This document shows, one piece after another, positions 33,119-42,221 of a stretch of 62,881 nt of DNA. How positions within the stretch are numbered: position 1 is the stretch's first letter; every line of letters starts with the position of its first letter. Under the pieces are notes generated by a model. That model ran no database searches and was not told where the DNA came from. It saw only the letters and a program-made list of their open reading frames with translations. The DNA is from Candidatus Acidianus copahuensis (GTDB taxonomy: Archaea > Thermoproteota > Thermoprotei_A > Sulfolobales > Sulfolobaceae): NCBI RefSeq assembly GCF_000632495.1, contig NZ_JFZT01000016.1:1-62881 (forward strand), read 5' to 3'. Position numbers and translations under genes: made by a program.

Positions 33119-34249
33119 CTACTGCCTAACGTCTAATGGAATGTAGTCTCTCTTTTCTGGACCTATATATAAAGCCCTAGGTCTAATTAACCTATGCTGT
33201 TCTTCAACGTATTCAATGATATGAGCTAACCATCCAAGAGTCCTAGCTAAGGCAAATAAAGGAGTGAACATGTAATCTGGAAATCCTAGAGAAGAGAACA
33301 CTATTCCCGAATAAAAGTCAACGTTTGGATAGATGCCTCTTTTGGAAAACTCCTTTAAACCCAACTCCTCAAGCTTAATCGCTATATCAAGGTATTTTCT
33401 ATTCTCTCCATTTGCGAGCTTCATTGCGTAATTTTTAAATATTTTGGATCTTGGGTCATAAGTCTTGTAAACTCTGTGTCCAAACCCCATTAATCTTTTC
33501 TTTCCAGCAATTACTTTTTCGTTAAACCATTTCTCTACATTATCCGGTTCTTCAATCTCTTTAAACTGTTGATAAGCGGCCTCTGCTGCACCTCCGTGGA
33601 GAGGTCCTTTAAGGGCAGCTAAGGCTGCGACAATACACGAATACATATCCGAAAGAGTTGATGAGGCTACAAGGGCAGCAGTTGTTGAAGCTGGAACTTC
33701 GTGATCAGTATAAAGAATTAGCGCAGCGTTCATTGCAGCGATCTCCTTCTCTGATGGTCTTCTAGAGAAAGTTGCTTCAAGAAAGCTCTCTACATAACTA
33801 TCCGAAGGATCGGGTATTCTTGGCTTCAATCCCTCCTTTATTCTGTACACGTTTGCCGTTACTGTTGCAGCTTTTGCGATTATCTCTATAGCCCTTTCTT
33901 TGTTTTTAGCTTTATCCCATGGTACACCATAAAAGCACGAAAGTCCTCCAAAAGCTGTTTCCATCATCGATATTGCCTCAGCATTATGGGGTAAATCCTC
34001 CATTATCCTAATCACACTACTCGGTACGGAATAACTTTGGTTTAACCTATTTTTAACCTCAGCTAACTTTTCCTTAGTTGGTAAATCGCCGTACAGCATC
34101 AAGTGAATTACTTCCTCAAAACTACAGTGATTTACCAGGTCATTAATGTCGTACCCTTCATACCTTAGAACCCCTTCTTCACCATCAACGTATGTTAAAG
34201 ACGTAGCCTTTATGAAAACGTTTTCCAAACCTTTACTTATCTCGCTCAT
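33119..34249 (-). CDS. gltA: citrate synthase
   Basis: 376 residues, the archaeal size. Catalytic residues are visible: His in LKGPLHGGAAE, His in MGFGHRVYKTYDPR and Asp in YPNVDFYSG. It condenses acetyl-CoA and oxaloacetate to citrate in the TCA cycle. It lies two bases downstream of the CBS-domain gene, so the two are co-transcribed. The divergent malate dehydrogenase provides its oxaloacetate. Promiscuous 2-methylcitrate synthesis, known for archaeal enzymes, is possible. Confidence 0.95.
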   Translation of the reverse strand: MSEISKGLENVFIKATSLTYVDGEEGVLRYEGYDINDLVNHCSFEEVIHLMLYGDLPTKEKLAEVKNRLNQSYSVPSSVIRIMEDLPHNAEAISMMETAFGGLSCFYGVPWDKAKNKERAIEIIAKAATVTANVYRIKEGLKPRIPDPSDSYVESFLEATFSRRPSEKEIAAMNAALILYTDHEVPASTTAALVASSTLSDMYSCIVAALAALKGPLHGGAAEAAYQQFKEIEEPDNVEKWFNEKVIAGKKRLMGFGHRVYKTYDPRSKIFKNYAMKLANGENRKYLDIAIKLEELGLKEFSKRGIYPNVDFYSGIVFSSLGFPDYMFTPLFALARTLGWLAHIIEYVEEQHRLIRPRALYIGPEKRDYIPLDVRQ

Positions 34250-34251
34250 AG

Positions 34252-34677
34252 TTAATCACTTCCTGTCCATTCTTCCTCAGTAGTCTGAGAAAGCGCATTA
34301 AGGACTTGCTTTTCCCTTATAATATCTCTAATCGATATAATTCCAATGAAATTACCATCGTTTCCTAGGACTATTAAGTGCCTTATGTTATACTTCCCCA
34401 TTTTCTCAGCAGCTATAAAGACAGAATCATCCTCATTTACTGTAATTAAATTACCCAATGTCCCTATTTTCTCCACAGTTTCAGATGTTGAAATCCCCTT
34501 ACTAATTGCTTTAATTACATCTCTTTCAGTAACAATCCCCTTAAGTTTACCATCTTCCATAATTGCTAATGACCCTACGTTATTAGACGACATTATATCT
34601 ACAGCCTGTTTAATAGTAGCACCTTTGTCTATCGTTAAAGGATTTTTAGTTATTAGGAACCTTACTTTACTAACCAT
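34252..34677 (-). CDS. two-CBS-domain protein
   Basis: 141 residues made of two CBS repeats. The first contains TIKQAVDIMSSNNVGSLAIM and GIVTERDVIKAI; the second contains VFIAAEKMGKYNIRHLIVLG and GIISIRDII. Such stand-alone pairs bind adenine nucleotides and sense energy state. It is the promoter-proximal gene of the citrate synthase operon (2-bp gap), so it may couple nucleotide levels to the TCA cycle (inference); direct binding to citrate synthase is untested. Confidence 0.88.
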   Translation of the reverse strand: MVSKVRFLITKNPLTIDKGATIKQAVDIMSSNNVGSLAIMEDGKLKGIVTERDVIKAISKGISTSETVEKIGTLGNLITVNEDDSVFIAAEKMGKYNIRHLIVLGNDGNFIGIISIRDIIREKQVLNALSQTTEEEWTGSD

Positions 34678-34779
34678 AAGATCATATTAAATTCTCTTAA
34701 TTATAAAAGTTGCGTATATAACATATACTTTCTAGAGAAAATTTAAATACGAACTTTACTTATATGATCATGTGAAAAC

Positions 34780-35694
34780 ATGAAAACTATAGCTTTTATA
34801 GGATTAGGAAAGATAGGCCAAACAATTACTTACGCCTCATTAATAGACGGGATATTTGATCAGGCCATCCTTTACGATATTATTCCCGAGCTTCCTGAGA
34901 AGTTTGAGCACGAGCTAAGGCACGCGTTTGCGACTAAGGGAGTAAATACCGATCTGATTTCCTCAAACAGGCTTGATGATGTAACCGGGGCTGACATAGT
35001 TGTAATAACTGCAGGTAAGCCAAGAAAAGCAGGAATGAGCAGAAGAGATTTGTTCGCTGATAACGCTAAAATAATGTACGATTTAGCTAAGAAACTACCT
35101 CCCAAGAATCCAGGTGCGATTTACTTAATGGTAACTAACCCTGTTGACATGATGGCGTCTATTTTCTCGAAATTTTCTAAAGAGTACGTCATAAGCGCAG
35201 GAGATCAAGTTGAGACCATGAGAATGAGGTCTTACCTAGCAAAGAAATATAAGATCCCAGTGACGGAAGTAAATGGATTTGTTGGTGGAGAACACGGTGA
35301 GGATGCCGTTGTTCTCTGGAGTACTGTCTCGATTAAGGGTAATCCAGTTGAGGAAAGTGTACATCAAGAGGTTGAAAACTATGTTAAGCAAATACCTGGG
35401 GAAATAATCAGAGTTATGGGAGGAACTACTTGGGGTCCTGGAACAATTATAGCCGATATAGTTAGATCTATAGCTCTAAACGAGAACAGAGTTATGAGCA
35501 TAGCTATCCCTAGAGAATTTGAGGGAGAAGTAATTCACGTTAGTATTCCAGTAGTTGTGGGGAGAACTATAGGGCCTTCAATAGAGCAACTTCTTGACGA
35601 AAAGGATAGATGGTACTTAATGGCGGCAATGAAGGACTTTCACTCCACGTATAGAGAATTAATCAAAACTTCCATGATAGATCAACTAAGTTAA
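34780..35694 (+). CDS. mdh: malate dehydrogenase
   Basis: 304 residues. NAD-binding IAFIGLGKIGQTITYA at the N-terminus, substrate loop ITAGKPRKAGMSRRDL with an arginine at the position that selects malate over lactate, and catalytic histidine in NGFVGGEHGEDAVV. LDH-like malate dehydrogenase family. It oxidises malate to oxaloacetate for citrate synthase encoded divergently across a 102-bp promoter region. Its 3' end overlaps the convergent membrane-protein gene by nine bases. Confidence 0.93.
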   Translation: MKTIAFIGLGKIGQTITYASLIDGIFDQAILYDIIPELPEKFEHELRHAFATKGVNTDLISSNRLDDVTGADIVVITAGKPRKAGMSRRDLFADNAKIMYDLAKKLPPKNPGAIYLMVTNPVDMMASIFSKFSKEYVISAGDQVETMRMRSYLAKKYKIPVTEVNGFVGGEHGEDAVVLWSTVSIKGNPVEESVHQEVENYVKQIPGEIIRVMGGTTWGPGTIIADIVRSIALNENRVMSIAIPREFEGEVIHVSIPVVVGRTIGPSIEQLLDEKDRWYLMAAMKDFHSTYRELIKTSMIDQLS

Positions 35695-36219
35695 AGGCAA
35701 TGGCAATACTGAGACAGCAAGAATCATAAGAATAACGGTTACGCAGAGTAAAACCGCGCCGATAATAGAGAGAAAATTTAACCTTTTTTGTATCATCTCT
35801 ATTTCTACTTCTGTTGATGGATCTAGGGATCTAAATAACTTAAATATCCTTTCTAAATAATGAGCAATAAAAAATCCAATAAAGAAACCTATTAGGCCTA
35901 ATATACCACCAACAAGAATAGATAACCCCCAAGTAGTCCCAAAGATTATCCCATAGACTTCTTTCATGCCTCCTAATCTATAGTAGCCTAAGAGGTAATG
36001 CAGGAACTCCCCAGCTCCAAACACTACGGTAACCATTCCTGTTGCCTCAACAAAGCTCAATATAGGAGGAAAAAATATTCTAGCCATCTCGCCAACTGTT
36101 CCCTCGGATAACTTACCTATTCTTGGAACAACGGCTATCCCAAAAACCATAACTGAACCGAAGTAAATTAAGGCAAAGAATCCATGGATTTCGTTTAAAA
36201 TAATTGATATAGGAACCAT
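35686..36219 (-). CDS. four-helix membrane protein, unknown
   Basis: 177 residues. Four hydrophobic segments at about 7-28, 52-75, 88-118 and 148-172, with the charged loop RSLDPSTEVEIEMIQKRL before the last. Layout is reminiscent of CopD/DUF4149-like membrane proteins with an early histidine (NEIHGFFALIYFG) that could ligate heme or copper, but the assignment is weak. The stop overlaps the end of mdh. Confidence 0.6.
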   Translation of the reverse strand: MVPISIILNEIHGFFALIYFGSVMVFGIAVVPRIGKLSEGTVGEMARIFFPPILSFVEATGMVTVVFGAGEFLHYLLGYYRLGGMKEVYGIIFGTTWGLSILVGGILGLIGFFIGFFIAHYLERIFKLFRSLDPSTEVEIEMIQKRLNFLSIIGAVLLCVTVILMILAVSVLPLPLT

Positions 36220-36332
36220 AGTTTATTCTCTGAGATAAGGTTAAAAATTTTTCATAATTTGAATTTTTCAAAAAAATATAAAAATTGAGGTTTACTGGTT
36301 AAGTTAATAAGGTTAAGAATAAACTTATATTC

Positions 36333-36869
36333 ATGAGGAAGTTTAGACTAAACCCTAGACCTTATGCAATGCTTAGAACTTCTTCCCTTTTCCTAACAAT
36401 ATTCTCTGTGCTTTACGCCCTATCCTTTGAAGGGATTAAGTATTCATTTAATTCTCCGCTTTTAATGTTAGCGTTAATATTCCTCTTCCTTTTTGGATAT
36501 CTAACTACAAAGGCTTTAGATGGACTAGGTCACGCCTTTAGATTAACGGTTAAGCTGTTTTACTTACTAATTGCAGGTTGCGTTTCGCTAGCAACTTCTG
36601 CACTTCTCCCTTTTAAGAGCGTCGTGTTATTCCTTTACATAGGGGGAATAATAATGATGTTAGCCTACCTACTTTCCTTCTCATCTTCCATCTTAAATCT
36701 TGGTAACCAGTTTAATTTCTCAATGTTAAAGATTTCCTCAGCTATAATTTTCTTTTCTCTGCTAGTTTACGCTATAATAGGGGCTATTCCTTTCTCCTTT
36801 ATGATTTTTGTTTCAGGTATTATCATATACTTTTCCTTATCTAGATTGACAACATCTTCATCTCGCTGA
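36333..36869 (+). CDS. multi-helix membrane protein, unknown
   Basis: 178 residues with about six hydrophobic helices and a basic N-terminus MRKFRLNPRPYAMLRTS, which fixes the N-terminus inside. It has short loops and no recognisable catalytic motif. It is divergent from the four-helix protein at 35686-36219. Possibly a small respiratory-chain accessory or transporter-like protein, on context only. Confidence 0.6.
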   Translation: MRKFRLNPRPYAMLRTSSLFLTIFSVLYALSFEGIKYSFNSPLLMLALIFLFLFGYLTTKALDGLGHAFRLTVKLFYLLIAGCVSLATSALLPFKSVVLFLYIGGIIMMLAYLLSFSSSILNLGNQFNFSMLKISSAIIFFSLLVYAIIGAIPFSFMIFVSGIIIYFSLSRLTTSSSR

Positions 36870-37175
36870 AGCGTATCTGACTGAGAGTGAAGTTAAGAAG
36901 TAGCGCTGATGCTTCTCATAATGAGCAAAAGATCGCTAAAAGTTCTGTATACGCTCTAACTATCCGTCAATGTCTCTGGGTTCCACTTCTTAACAAAAAT
37001 TAATTACTACAGTTAGAAAGTAATTATGCGCTTTCATACTGATGATATAAAGGTTATCAAGGACCTTCCTGTATGGAGTCACTTTTTTCCATAAACGTTA
37101 TTCTCTCTGCGTTACTACCTTAAAACTTTGCGTCAATCCGTCATTCAAGTTGATCCTTAATGTCAACTCATAAAT
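36870..37175. other. 306-bp gap with a 10-bp long-range inverted repeat
   Basis: GTTAAGAAGT at 36892-36901 and its exact complement ACTTCTTAAC at 36985-36994 could close a stem around an 83-nt interior that contains the near-palindrome CTCATAATGAG. No ORF is present. Whether this is an RNA gene, a terminator for the rightward membrane gene or chance cannot be decided by eye. Confidence 0.3.
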
Positions 37176-37583
37176 TTAGATGGACCAAGCAATACACCCT
37201 GAGGTGCAAATTATTGCAAAGATGAAGGATATCGCCATAGTATAGGAATAATCGTAGTTATAAGTTGCATAGAACATAAGACCGTTAGCAGCTGCTATAC
37301 CTATGAAAATTACGTTTATTAGTCCAAGGTAAAATAGATCCTTTCTATCACTTAAGTATGTCACAACAAATAGGAGAACTCCTCCTAACCCACTTAGTAC
37401 AGCGAAGCTCAAGTGTGCTGAGAGTAGAGCTGCCATCCAAGAAGCTGTTATTGGAAACTGATCGTTTAATAATGCCGTAATTCCTGCAACAAAAGCTCCC
37501 ATAAGTATGATTTCCTCTATTGCTGCCGAAATAAGAACTGGAGTATTTCTATTTACTTTTCCCAAAATCCCCTTACTTTCCAT
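37176..37583 (-). CDS. four-helix membrane protein, unknown (135 aa)
   Basis: Four hydrophobic helices with an N-terminal cytosolic tail (MESKGILGKVNRNTPVL). Conserved-looking charged residues occur at the first helix (AAIEEIILMGAF) and a histidine is present in helix two (LLSAHLSFAVLSG), so cofactor or proton contacts are conceivable. It is similar in size and topology to the 141-residue product of the next gene and may share ancestry. Third gene of a leftward group of small membrane proteins. Confidence 0.6.
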   Translation of the reverse strand: MESKGILGKVNRNTPVLISAAIEEIILMGAFVAGITALLNDQFPITASWMAALLSAHLSFAVLSGLGGVLLFVVTYLSDRKDLFYLGLINVIFIGIAAANGLMFYATYNYDYSYTMAISFIFAIICTSGCIAWSI

Positions 37584-37679
37584 CGTCTATCAGGTAATGT
37601 TTGCAAAAAGTCACTTATAAAGATATCATCTAAAATATCTCTAATTAAAAAAATTTTATATAATTATTTTCATTTTAAG

Positions 37680-38105
37680 TTAATGTCGCACAGCGTAGAA
37701 GAGTATTAGCGAAGTAAAAACTATTGTAAATACAAAGCCTGTCCCCATTCCTATAGCATATATAGGTTCCACAAATCCTCCGAAGTAGAATAAACCTGAG
37801 AACGCAGCACCTAACACTGAAAATATGTCTAGAACTGATAGGACTCTTAAAGGAAGATTTTGAGCTCTAGTCGTAGAACCGTAAAGGGCAATCGCAAATA
37901 TTACGTCAAACGCTGCAGTATATATGTGAGCAGTTAGAGGAATACCTGATAGAGGAAGTCTATATACTGCTATTCCCATTCCAGCGAAATAAGTAATAAT
38001 AAGGGAAGCAAGTTCAGCTGCTGCTAGGGCTGGAGTATATTGATTTCTTGAGAAAATGTCCGCCATGACGTTATATATACCTAATAAACTCTTGTTCGAG
38101 CTCAC
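37680..38105 (-). CDS. four-helix membrane protein, unknown (141 aa)
   Basis: Four hydrophobic segments after an N-terminal amphipathic region (NVMADIFSRNQYTPALAAAE). A histidine lies in LTAHIYTAAFDVIF, comparable with LLSAHLSFAVL in the 135-residue neighbour; both proteins place a glutamate in or near helix one. An internal start at 38066 (MADIFSRN) is possible. Together with its neighbours it could be an accessory subunit of a membrane complex. Confidence 0.6.
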   Translation of the reverse strand: MSSNKSLLGIYNVMADIFSRNQYTPALAAAELASLIITYFAGMGIAVYRLPLSGIPLTAHIYTAAFDVIFAIALYGSTTRAQNLPLRVLSVLDIFSVLGAAFSGLFYFGGFVEPIYAIGMGTGFVFTIVFTSLILFYAVRH

Positions 38106-38166
38106 ATATGAAAAATCATAATTTCAGTATAAAAAGCTTGTTACTATAATCAAATATATTATTAAA

Positions 38167-38361
38167 TTATGCAAAAACTTTTTTAAATATGATTAGAAAT
38201 GCGCCAGAAGCCAACAAAATATAGACAACTGCTGCAACAATAGTAGCGTTTTCTACACCTATTATAGAAGAAACGGAGTAGTTCATCGGCAAGGACAGTA
38301 CTATGAAAAATACAACAACTGCTACTAAAACTGAGAGTATTGCCTTTTTACTTAATTCCAT
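38167..38361 (-). CDS. two-helix small membrane protein (64 aa)
   Basis: MELSKKAILSVLVAVVVFFI begins helix one, a short outer loop follows (NYSVSSIIGVENAT), and helix two ends in the basic tail IFKKVFA. Size and topology resemble small subunits of terminal oxidases such as DoxE of Acidianus (about 7 kDa); this is a resemblance of size only. First gene of the leftward small-membrane-protein group. Confidence 0.55.
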   Translation of the reverse strand: MELSKKAILSVLVAVVVFFIVLSLPMNYSVSSIIGVENATIVAAVVYILLASGAFLIIFKKVFA

Positions 38362-38598
38362 ATTCCCACAACAACTTTCTTATAATATGCATTAATAAAT
38401 ATTGATAACTTATTTCTCCTTCGAAGACTAAGGTCTTAGCGAAAAGTCCTAAAAGTGATTACTTGTCTTTGAACATGAAGATATATAAGAAATGAAAGGT
38501 ATTCTGTAAAAACTTAACAGCACTCTTGATGCACAATCCTGTTTAATCAATAGCCTTGTTTTTCTCCTAAAATTTAAATATAGTCTATTTTCTTTGTA

Positions 38599-40032
38599 TT
38601 GTCCACTTTTAAACTAAGAGTCAAAATTAACGACGTGAGCTTAGAGAGAGAAGTCACAAGAATAGTTGGAGAGGAGTGGGTTATTACTGGTCAGGAACGT
38701 GAACTATTCTCATACCCCGCATTTCTTCCCTTAAAGGTTACTCCTCCCCTTGTTGTTTTACCCGGAAGTGAGGAGGAAGTTATAGAGATCGTCAAACTCT
38801 TTAAAAGTAAAAGGACAAAGTACCTGATAAGGGGGGCTGGAACTAGCTTAAGCGGTTCCACAACTCCCACGCAAGGAGAAGTCGTCATATCATTAAATAG
38901 GCTAAACAAGGTATTCTATACTCAAGGGTTAGAGATTACTGTGGGACCTGGAATAGCTAACTTACACATAGGAAAGTTTATTGATAGTGACGTCTTTTAC
39001 GCCCCTGATCCGTCGAGTTACGTCGTATCCTCTATAGGAGGAAACATAAGCCATGATTCTGGTGGAATGCATACCCCAAAATATGGAACTACCTTCAATA
39101 GCGTGGTATCATTAAGAGTTCTTTTACCTGACGGATCCGTTGAAGATTTAAATGGACGTAACTTGGATCCTCTTCCTCTATTCGTTGGATCAGAGGGAAC
39201 TCTAGGGATAATCTTGAGGGCAACTCTAAGGTTGTTCCCTAAACCTGGAATTAGCAGAACATTGCTAGCTGCCTTTGACAACGTAGAAGATGCGGGTAAA
39301 GCTGTTGTGGAAATTTATAAGGTAGGAGTAACTCCAGCTTCCCTCGAATTTATGGATAAACCTTCGATAATAGCAGTAGAAAACACTCAATACAAGGCTA
39401 ATTATCCTGAAGCTGAGGCAATTCTCCTTATAGAGCTCGACGGTAACTCCATCCAAGTAGAGGAGGAGATGAGGAGAAGTAAGTTGGCAATATCCAAGTG
39501 TAATGGAAGATTTTATGAACCTACCTCTGAAGAGGAAAAGACAAGATGGTGGATAGGGAGAAAGGGAGCCTTCCCTTCCTTTGCTTATTATTCCCCTTCT
39601 TACCTTACTTTAGACGCAAATGTTCCAAGATCTTCTTTACCTAAAATCTTAGAGTTTACTTATGCCATAGGTAGAAAATACAGCTTACCAGTGGCTAACT
39701 GCTTCCACGCTGGAGATGGAACTCTTCATCCTTTAATTGGATTTAATTCCGAAGATAGAGAAAATACGATTAATGCAATTAAAGCTGCTGAGGAGATAAC
39801 TTACTACGCATTAACGTTGGGTGGAGTGCCAAGTGGAGAACATGGGATAGGGATAGAAAAGCTGAAATTCATGCCTGTTTACTACTCTTCTGAAGACATA
39901 GAGGTAATGAGAAGAATAAAGGAAAGCTTTGATCCAGAATTTATTTTAAATCCTTGCAAGCTTATTCCCCCCAAGGAGAAGGAGTGTATAGCCGTTGGGG
40001 AGATCCATAAACACTTAATGGAGGTGGATTGA
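38599..40032 (+). CDS. FAD-linked oxidase, GlcD/D-lactate dehydrogenase type
   Basis: 477 residues from a TTG start. The FAD-binding type 4 domain carries RGAGTSLSGSTTPTQGEVVI and IGGNISHDSGGMHTPKYGTT. The C-terminal FAD-oxidase domain contains NCFHAGDGTLHPLIGF and the end motif GGVPSGEHGIGIEKLKF. It oxidises a 2-hydroxy acid such as glycolate or D-lactate. It is followed without gap by a GlcF-like Fe-S protein gene, indicating a membrane-associated complex that would deliver electrons to quinone. The third subunit type (GlcE-like) is encoded 20 kb away at 60184. Confidence 0.88.
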   Translation: MSTFKLRVKINDVSLEREVTRIVGEEWVITGQERELFSYPAFLPLKVTPPLVVLPGSEEEVIEIVKLFKSKRTKYLIRGAGTSLSGSTTPTQGEVVISLNRLNKVFYTQGLEITVGPGIANLHIGKFIDSDVFYAPDPSSYVVSSIGGNISHDSGGMHTPKYGTTFNSVVSLRVLLPDGSVEDLNGRNLDPLPLFVGSEGTLGIILRATLRLFPKPGISRTLLAAFDNVEDAGKAVVEIYKVGVTPASLEFMDKPSIIAVENTQYKANYPEAEAILLIELDGNSIQVEEEMRRSKLAISKCNGRFYEPTSEEEKTRWWIGRKGAFPSFAYYSPSYLTLDANVPRSSLPKILEFTYAIGRKYSLPVANCFHAGDGTLHPLIGFNSEDRENTINAIKAAEEITYYALTLGGVPSGEHGIGIEKLKFMPVYYSSEDIEVMRRIKESFDPEFILNPCKLIPPKEKECIAVGEIHKHLMEVD

Positions 40033-41052
40033 TTGGAGGTCGAAAAGCTTATATCAATGTGTACTCATTGCGGTTTTTGCCTAGAGACTTGTCCCACTTT
40101 TTCCGTTACTAGAAACGAAGTCCATTCACCGAGAGGAAGAATTGAGGCTATCAGATCAAAAATTGAAAGTTATGGATTACAGACTTGTATGTTCTGTAGA
40201 CTTTGTGAGACAGCTTGTCCTGCTGGTGTAAAGTATGGACAAATTGTGCTTCCATTTAGGAAAAGGAACGTAAAACAATCCCTTTTCTTGAGATCTCTAG
40301 AAAGCCCAAGGGCAACATATTTACTCTTAAAAGGTTCGCAAAAAATTAGCTTGAAGGAAGCACAAAGATTCAAGGAGTTTACAAAAGGATTGAAAGTAGA
40401 AAGACAGATAGAAGGAGAAGATGACGAGCCTGAGATCGTACTTTTTCCAGGCTGTCTTGAAGGTGTCCTTTTTAGGGAAACTGTAGAGAAAGCGCTGAAT
40501 TTTCTAAGGAAAAGGTATAAAGTAAAGATAATAAATGGATGTTGTGGTTTAGCTCACTTTAGTGCAGGAAATATCGAAAAAGCTAAGGAATTAGCCTCAA
40601 GGCTAGGAACAATCAAAAAGCCAATAGTTACTTTGCAGTCAAACTGTGCAGCTCATATGAAGGAATACAAGGAATTATTCGGTCTAGAGGTTGAGGTATT
40701 TGACTTTGCAGAGTTCCTAATAAGGAAGGGAGTAGATCTCCCAAGGAAAGAGGGAAAAGTTACTATTCACTATCCATGTAATGCCTACAGAAAAGGTCTT
40801 ACTAAATATGTTGTTGAGGTCATAAAAAAGATGGGAATTAACGTAAGGGAAATGGAGGATCCTCAGTTTGAGTGCGGTTCTGGTGGAGACTATTGGATAA
40901 CTCATCCAGAAATGTCAGATAAGGTGAGGGAAATAAAGAAAACCAAAATTGAAAAGTCCGGAGTAAATACCGTAATATCTACAAATAGCGTGTGCTCTCT
41001 TTCCATACTCAGATCTGGTTTTAAGCCATTACATGTTGCAGATCTTCTTTAA
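40033..41052 (+). CDS. Fe-S subunit, GlcF/heterodisulfide reductase D-like
   Basis: 339 residues. Two [4Fe-4S] motifs are present, CTHCGFCLETCPT and CMFCRLCETACPAG. Two CCG-type domains follow, marked by FPGCLEGV, NGCCGLAHFSAGN, HYPCNAYRKG and FECGSGGDYW. It accepts electrons from the FAD subunit encoded immediately upstream; its TTG start follows the upstream stop codon directly, so translation is coupled. No membrane helix, so it would be peripheral. Confidence 0.87.
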   Translation: MEVEKLISMCTHCGFCLETCPTFSVTRNEVHSPRGRIEAIRSKIESYGLQTCMFCRLCETACPAGVKYGQIVLPFRKRNVKQSLFLRSLESPRATYLLLKGSQKISLKEAQRFKEFTKGLKVERQIEGEDDEPEIVLFPGCLEGVLFRETVEKALNFLRKRYKVKIINGCCGLAHFSAGNIEKAKELASRLGTIKKPIVTLQSNCAAHMKEYKELFGLEVEVFDFAEFLIRKGVDLPRKEGKVTIHYPCNAYRKGLTKYVVEVIKKMGINVREMEDPQFECGSGGDYWITHPEMSDKVREIKKTKIEKSGVNTVISTNSVCSLSILRSGFKPLHVADLL

Positions 41053-41081
41053 TGATCCTTCTAATCGAAAAACCTTACACT

Positions 41082-41231
41082 CTAACTAATGATGGGGTTG
41101 AGGGATCTTACCAACTCTGGTAAAATTAAGGAAGTTGACGAATCCCATAGTATCGTATAAGTTATAAACGCTGCTAGTGCCGCTGTTGCCCCAAATATAA
41201 GGGCTAATATCGCAATTCCAAGCCTTGTCAT
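41082..41231 (-). CDS. 49-residue single-helix protein behind soxL
   Basis: Short gene: MTRLGIAILALIFGATAALA continues as one membrane helix to about residue 27 (AFITYTILW), then a polar tail ends VRSLNPIIS. Its ATG begins one base after the last base of the soxL stop codon, so it must be read from the soxL mRNA. The N-terminal Arg suggests N-in topology. Likely a small subunit or assembly factor of the quinol oxidase/Rieske complex (inference from position). It lies tail-to-tail with the GlcF-like gene. Confidence 0.65.
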   Translation of the reverse strand: MTRLGIAILALIFGATAALAAFITYTILWDSSTSLILPELVRSLNPIIS

Positions 41232-42221
41232 TTACCCACTACCTCCTGCGAATGTATTTCCGTCACTAGTTAAAGGTGTATAACAGTTCTGAGGTTTTTG
41301 TCCCTTGCTTAGAATAAGCTTTGGACATCCAGTTGATTCATCGTAAGTGTCAAGATACGCAGCCCCCTCTAAATCAGAGGTATGATCCATAATTGGCGGA
41401 GCATGAACGTTCATCGAAACTGCGTATAGATAATCAGTCGTTGAATCCCAATATAGTTGTACGTAAGGTAAGGGCCTTACTGTTGGACCTGTTACTACTG
41501 CAGCTCCCTTCCATGGATCGTATGTTGAACCGTGGCAATCGCAATGAATTATACTCTTTGCTCCCGCGCTAACTCCCGCTTGATATGCACTAGGCGGTAT
41601 GAAGTCCGGAGTTGGCATGTTAGGCTTGAAGTACTGGGGAGGGTAGAAGTGGATTTCCGGTGGTTCACATCCTAAGTGCTGACATATTGCGCTATAAGCA
41701 ACAATAGAATCATAAGGCCCTACTCCTCCAGGGAAAAGATACGTCTTTCCTGTCTGGGGTATTAGTACTGATGTTGGAGGTATCTTAACTGGCTTATTGT
41801 TTTCATCTCCCATATTTATCAGAAAGGTAATGTCTCCTAACATCGGATATTGAAATAGCATAATGGTCGGATCGTTTACCTGAACTGCTGAAGCCTCAAT
41901 CGGATTCCCATCGGCGTCGGTTATAATCATCCAAGGAAACTTTTTCAACGTTACTACGCTAGGATTAAGTGAGTTTACTAATGGAACCGCGCTTGCTACT
42001 GCAGCAACTCCTAGAACTACTAAAACGCCCTTTAGAAAGGCCCTTCTATTGGGATCGAGAGGCCCAGCATTCTCGTCTGCATAATTAAAAAGGTAATCCT
42101 TTCCCTCTTTCATAAACTTCTTCTCGTCGAATCTAGTTCTAGGGTTTCTCATCTTCCACAATAAGCGCTTTGCGAAGATAAAGTCCGATCTCTTAATGAT
42201 AATCTTGTCCTTCATGACCAT
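41232..42221 (-). CDS. soxL: Rieske iron-sulfur protein SoxL
   Basis: 329 residues. A long cytosolic N-terminus of about 55 residues leads to a twin-arginine-like signal anchor, DPNRRAFLKGVLVVLG, suggesting Tat-dependent membrane insertion of the folded cluster domain. Rieske ligands sit in ICQHLGCEPPE and HCDCHGSTYDPWKG (Cys-His / Cys-His), with the loop cysteines that form the disulfide. It works as the Rieske partner of the SoxC cytochrome b on the outer face. It is divergent from soxABCD across a 290-bp region. The true start may be the third codon (MKDK). Confidence 0.92.
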   Translation of the reverse strand: MVMKDKIIIKRSDFIFAKRLLWKMRNPRTRFDEKKFMKEGKDYLFNYADENAGPLDPNRRAFLKGVLVVLGVAAVASAVPLVNSLNPSVVTLKKFPWMIITDADGNPIEASAVQVNDPTIMLFQYPMLGDITFLINMGDENNKPVKIPPTSVLIPQTGKTYLFPGGVGPYDSIVAYSAICQHLGCEPPEIHFYPPQYFKPNMPTPDFIPPSAYQAGVSAGAKSIIHCDCHGSTYDPWKGAAVVTGPTVRPLPYVQLYWDSTTDYLYAVSMNVHAPPIMDHTSDLEGAAYLDTYDESTGCPKLILSKGQKPQNCYTPLTSDGNTFAGGSG

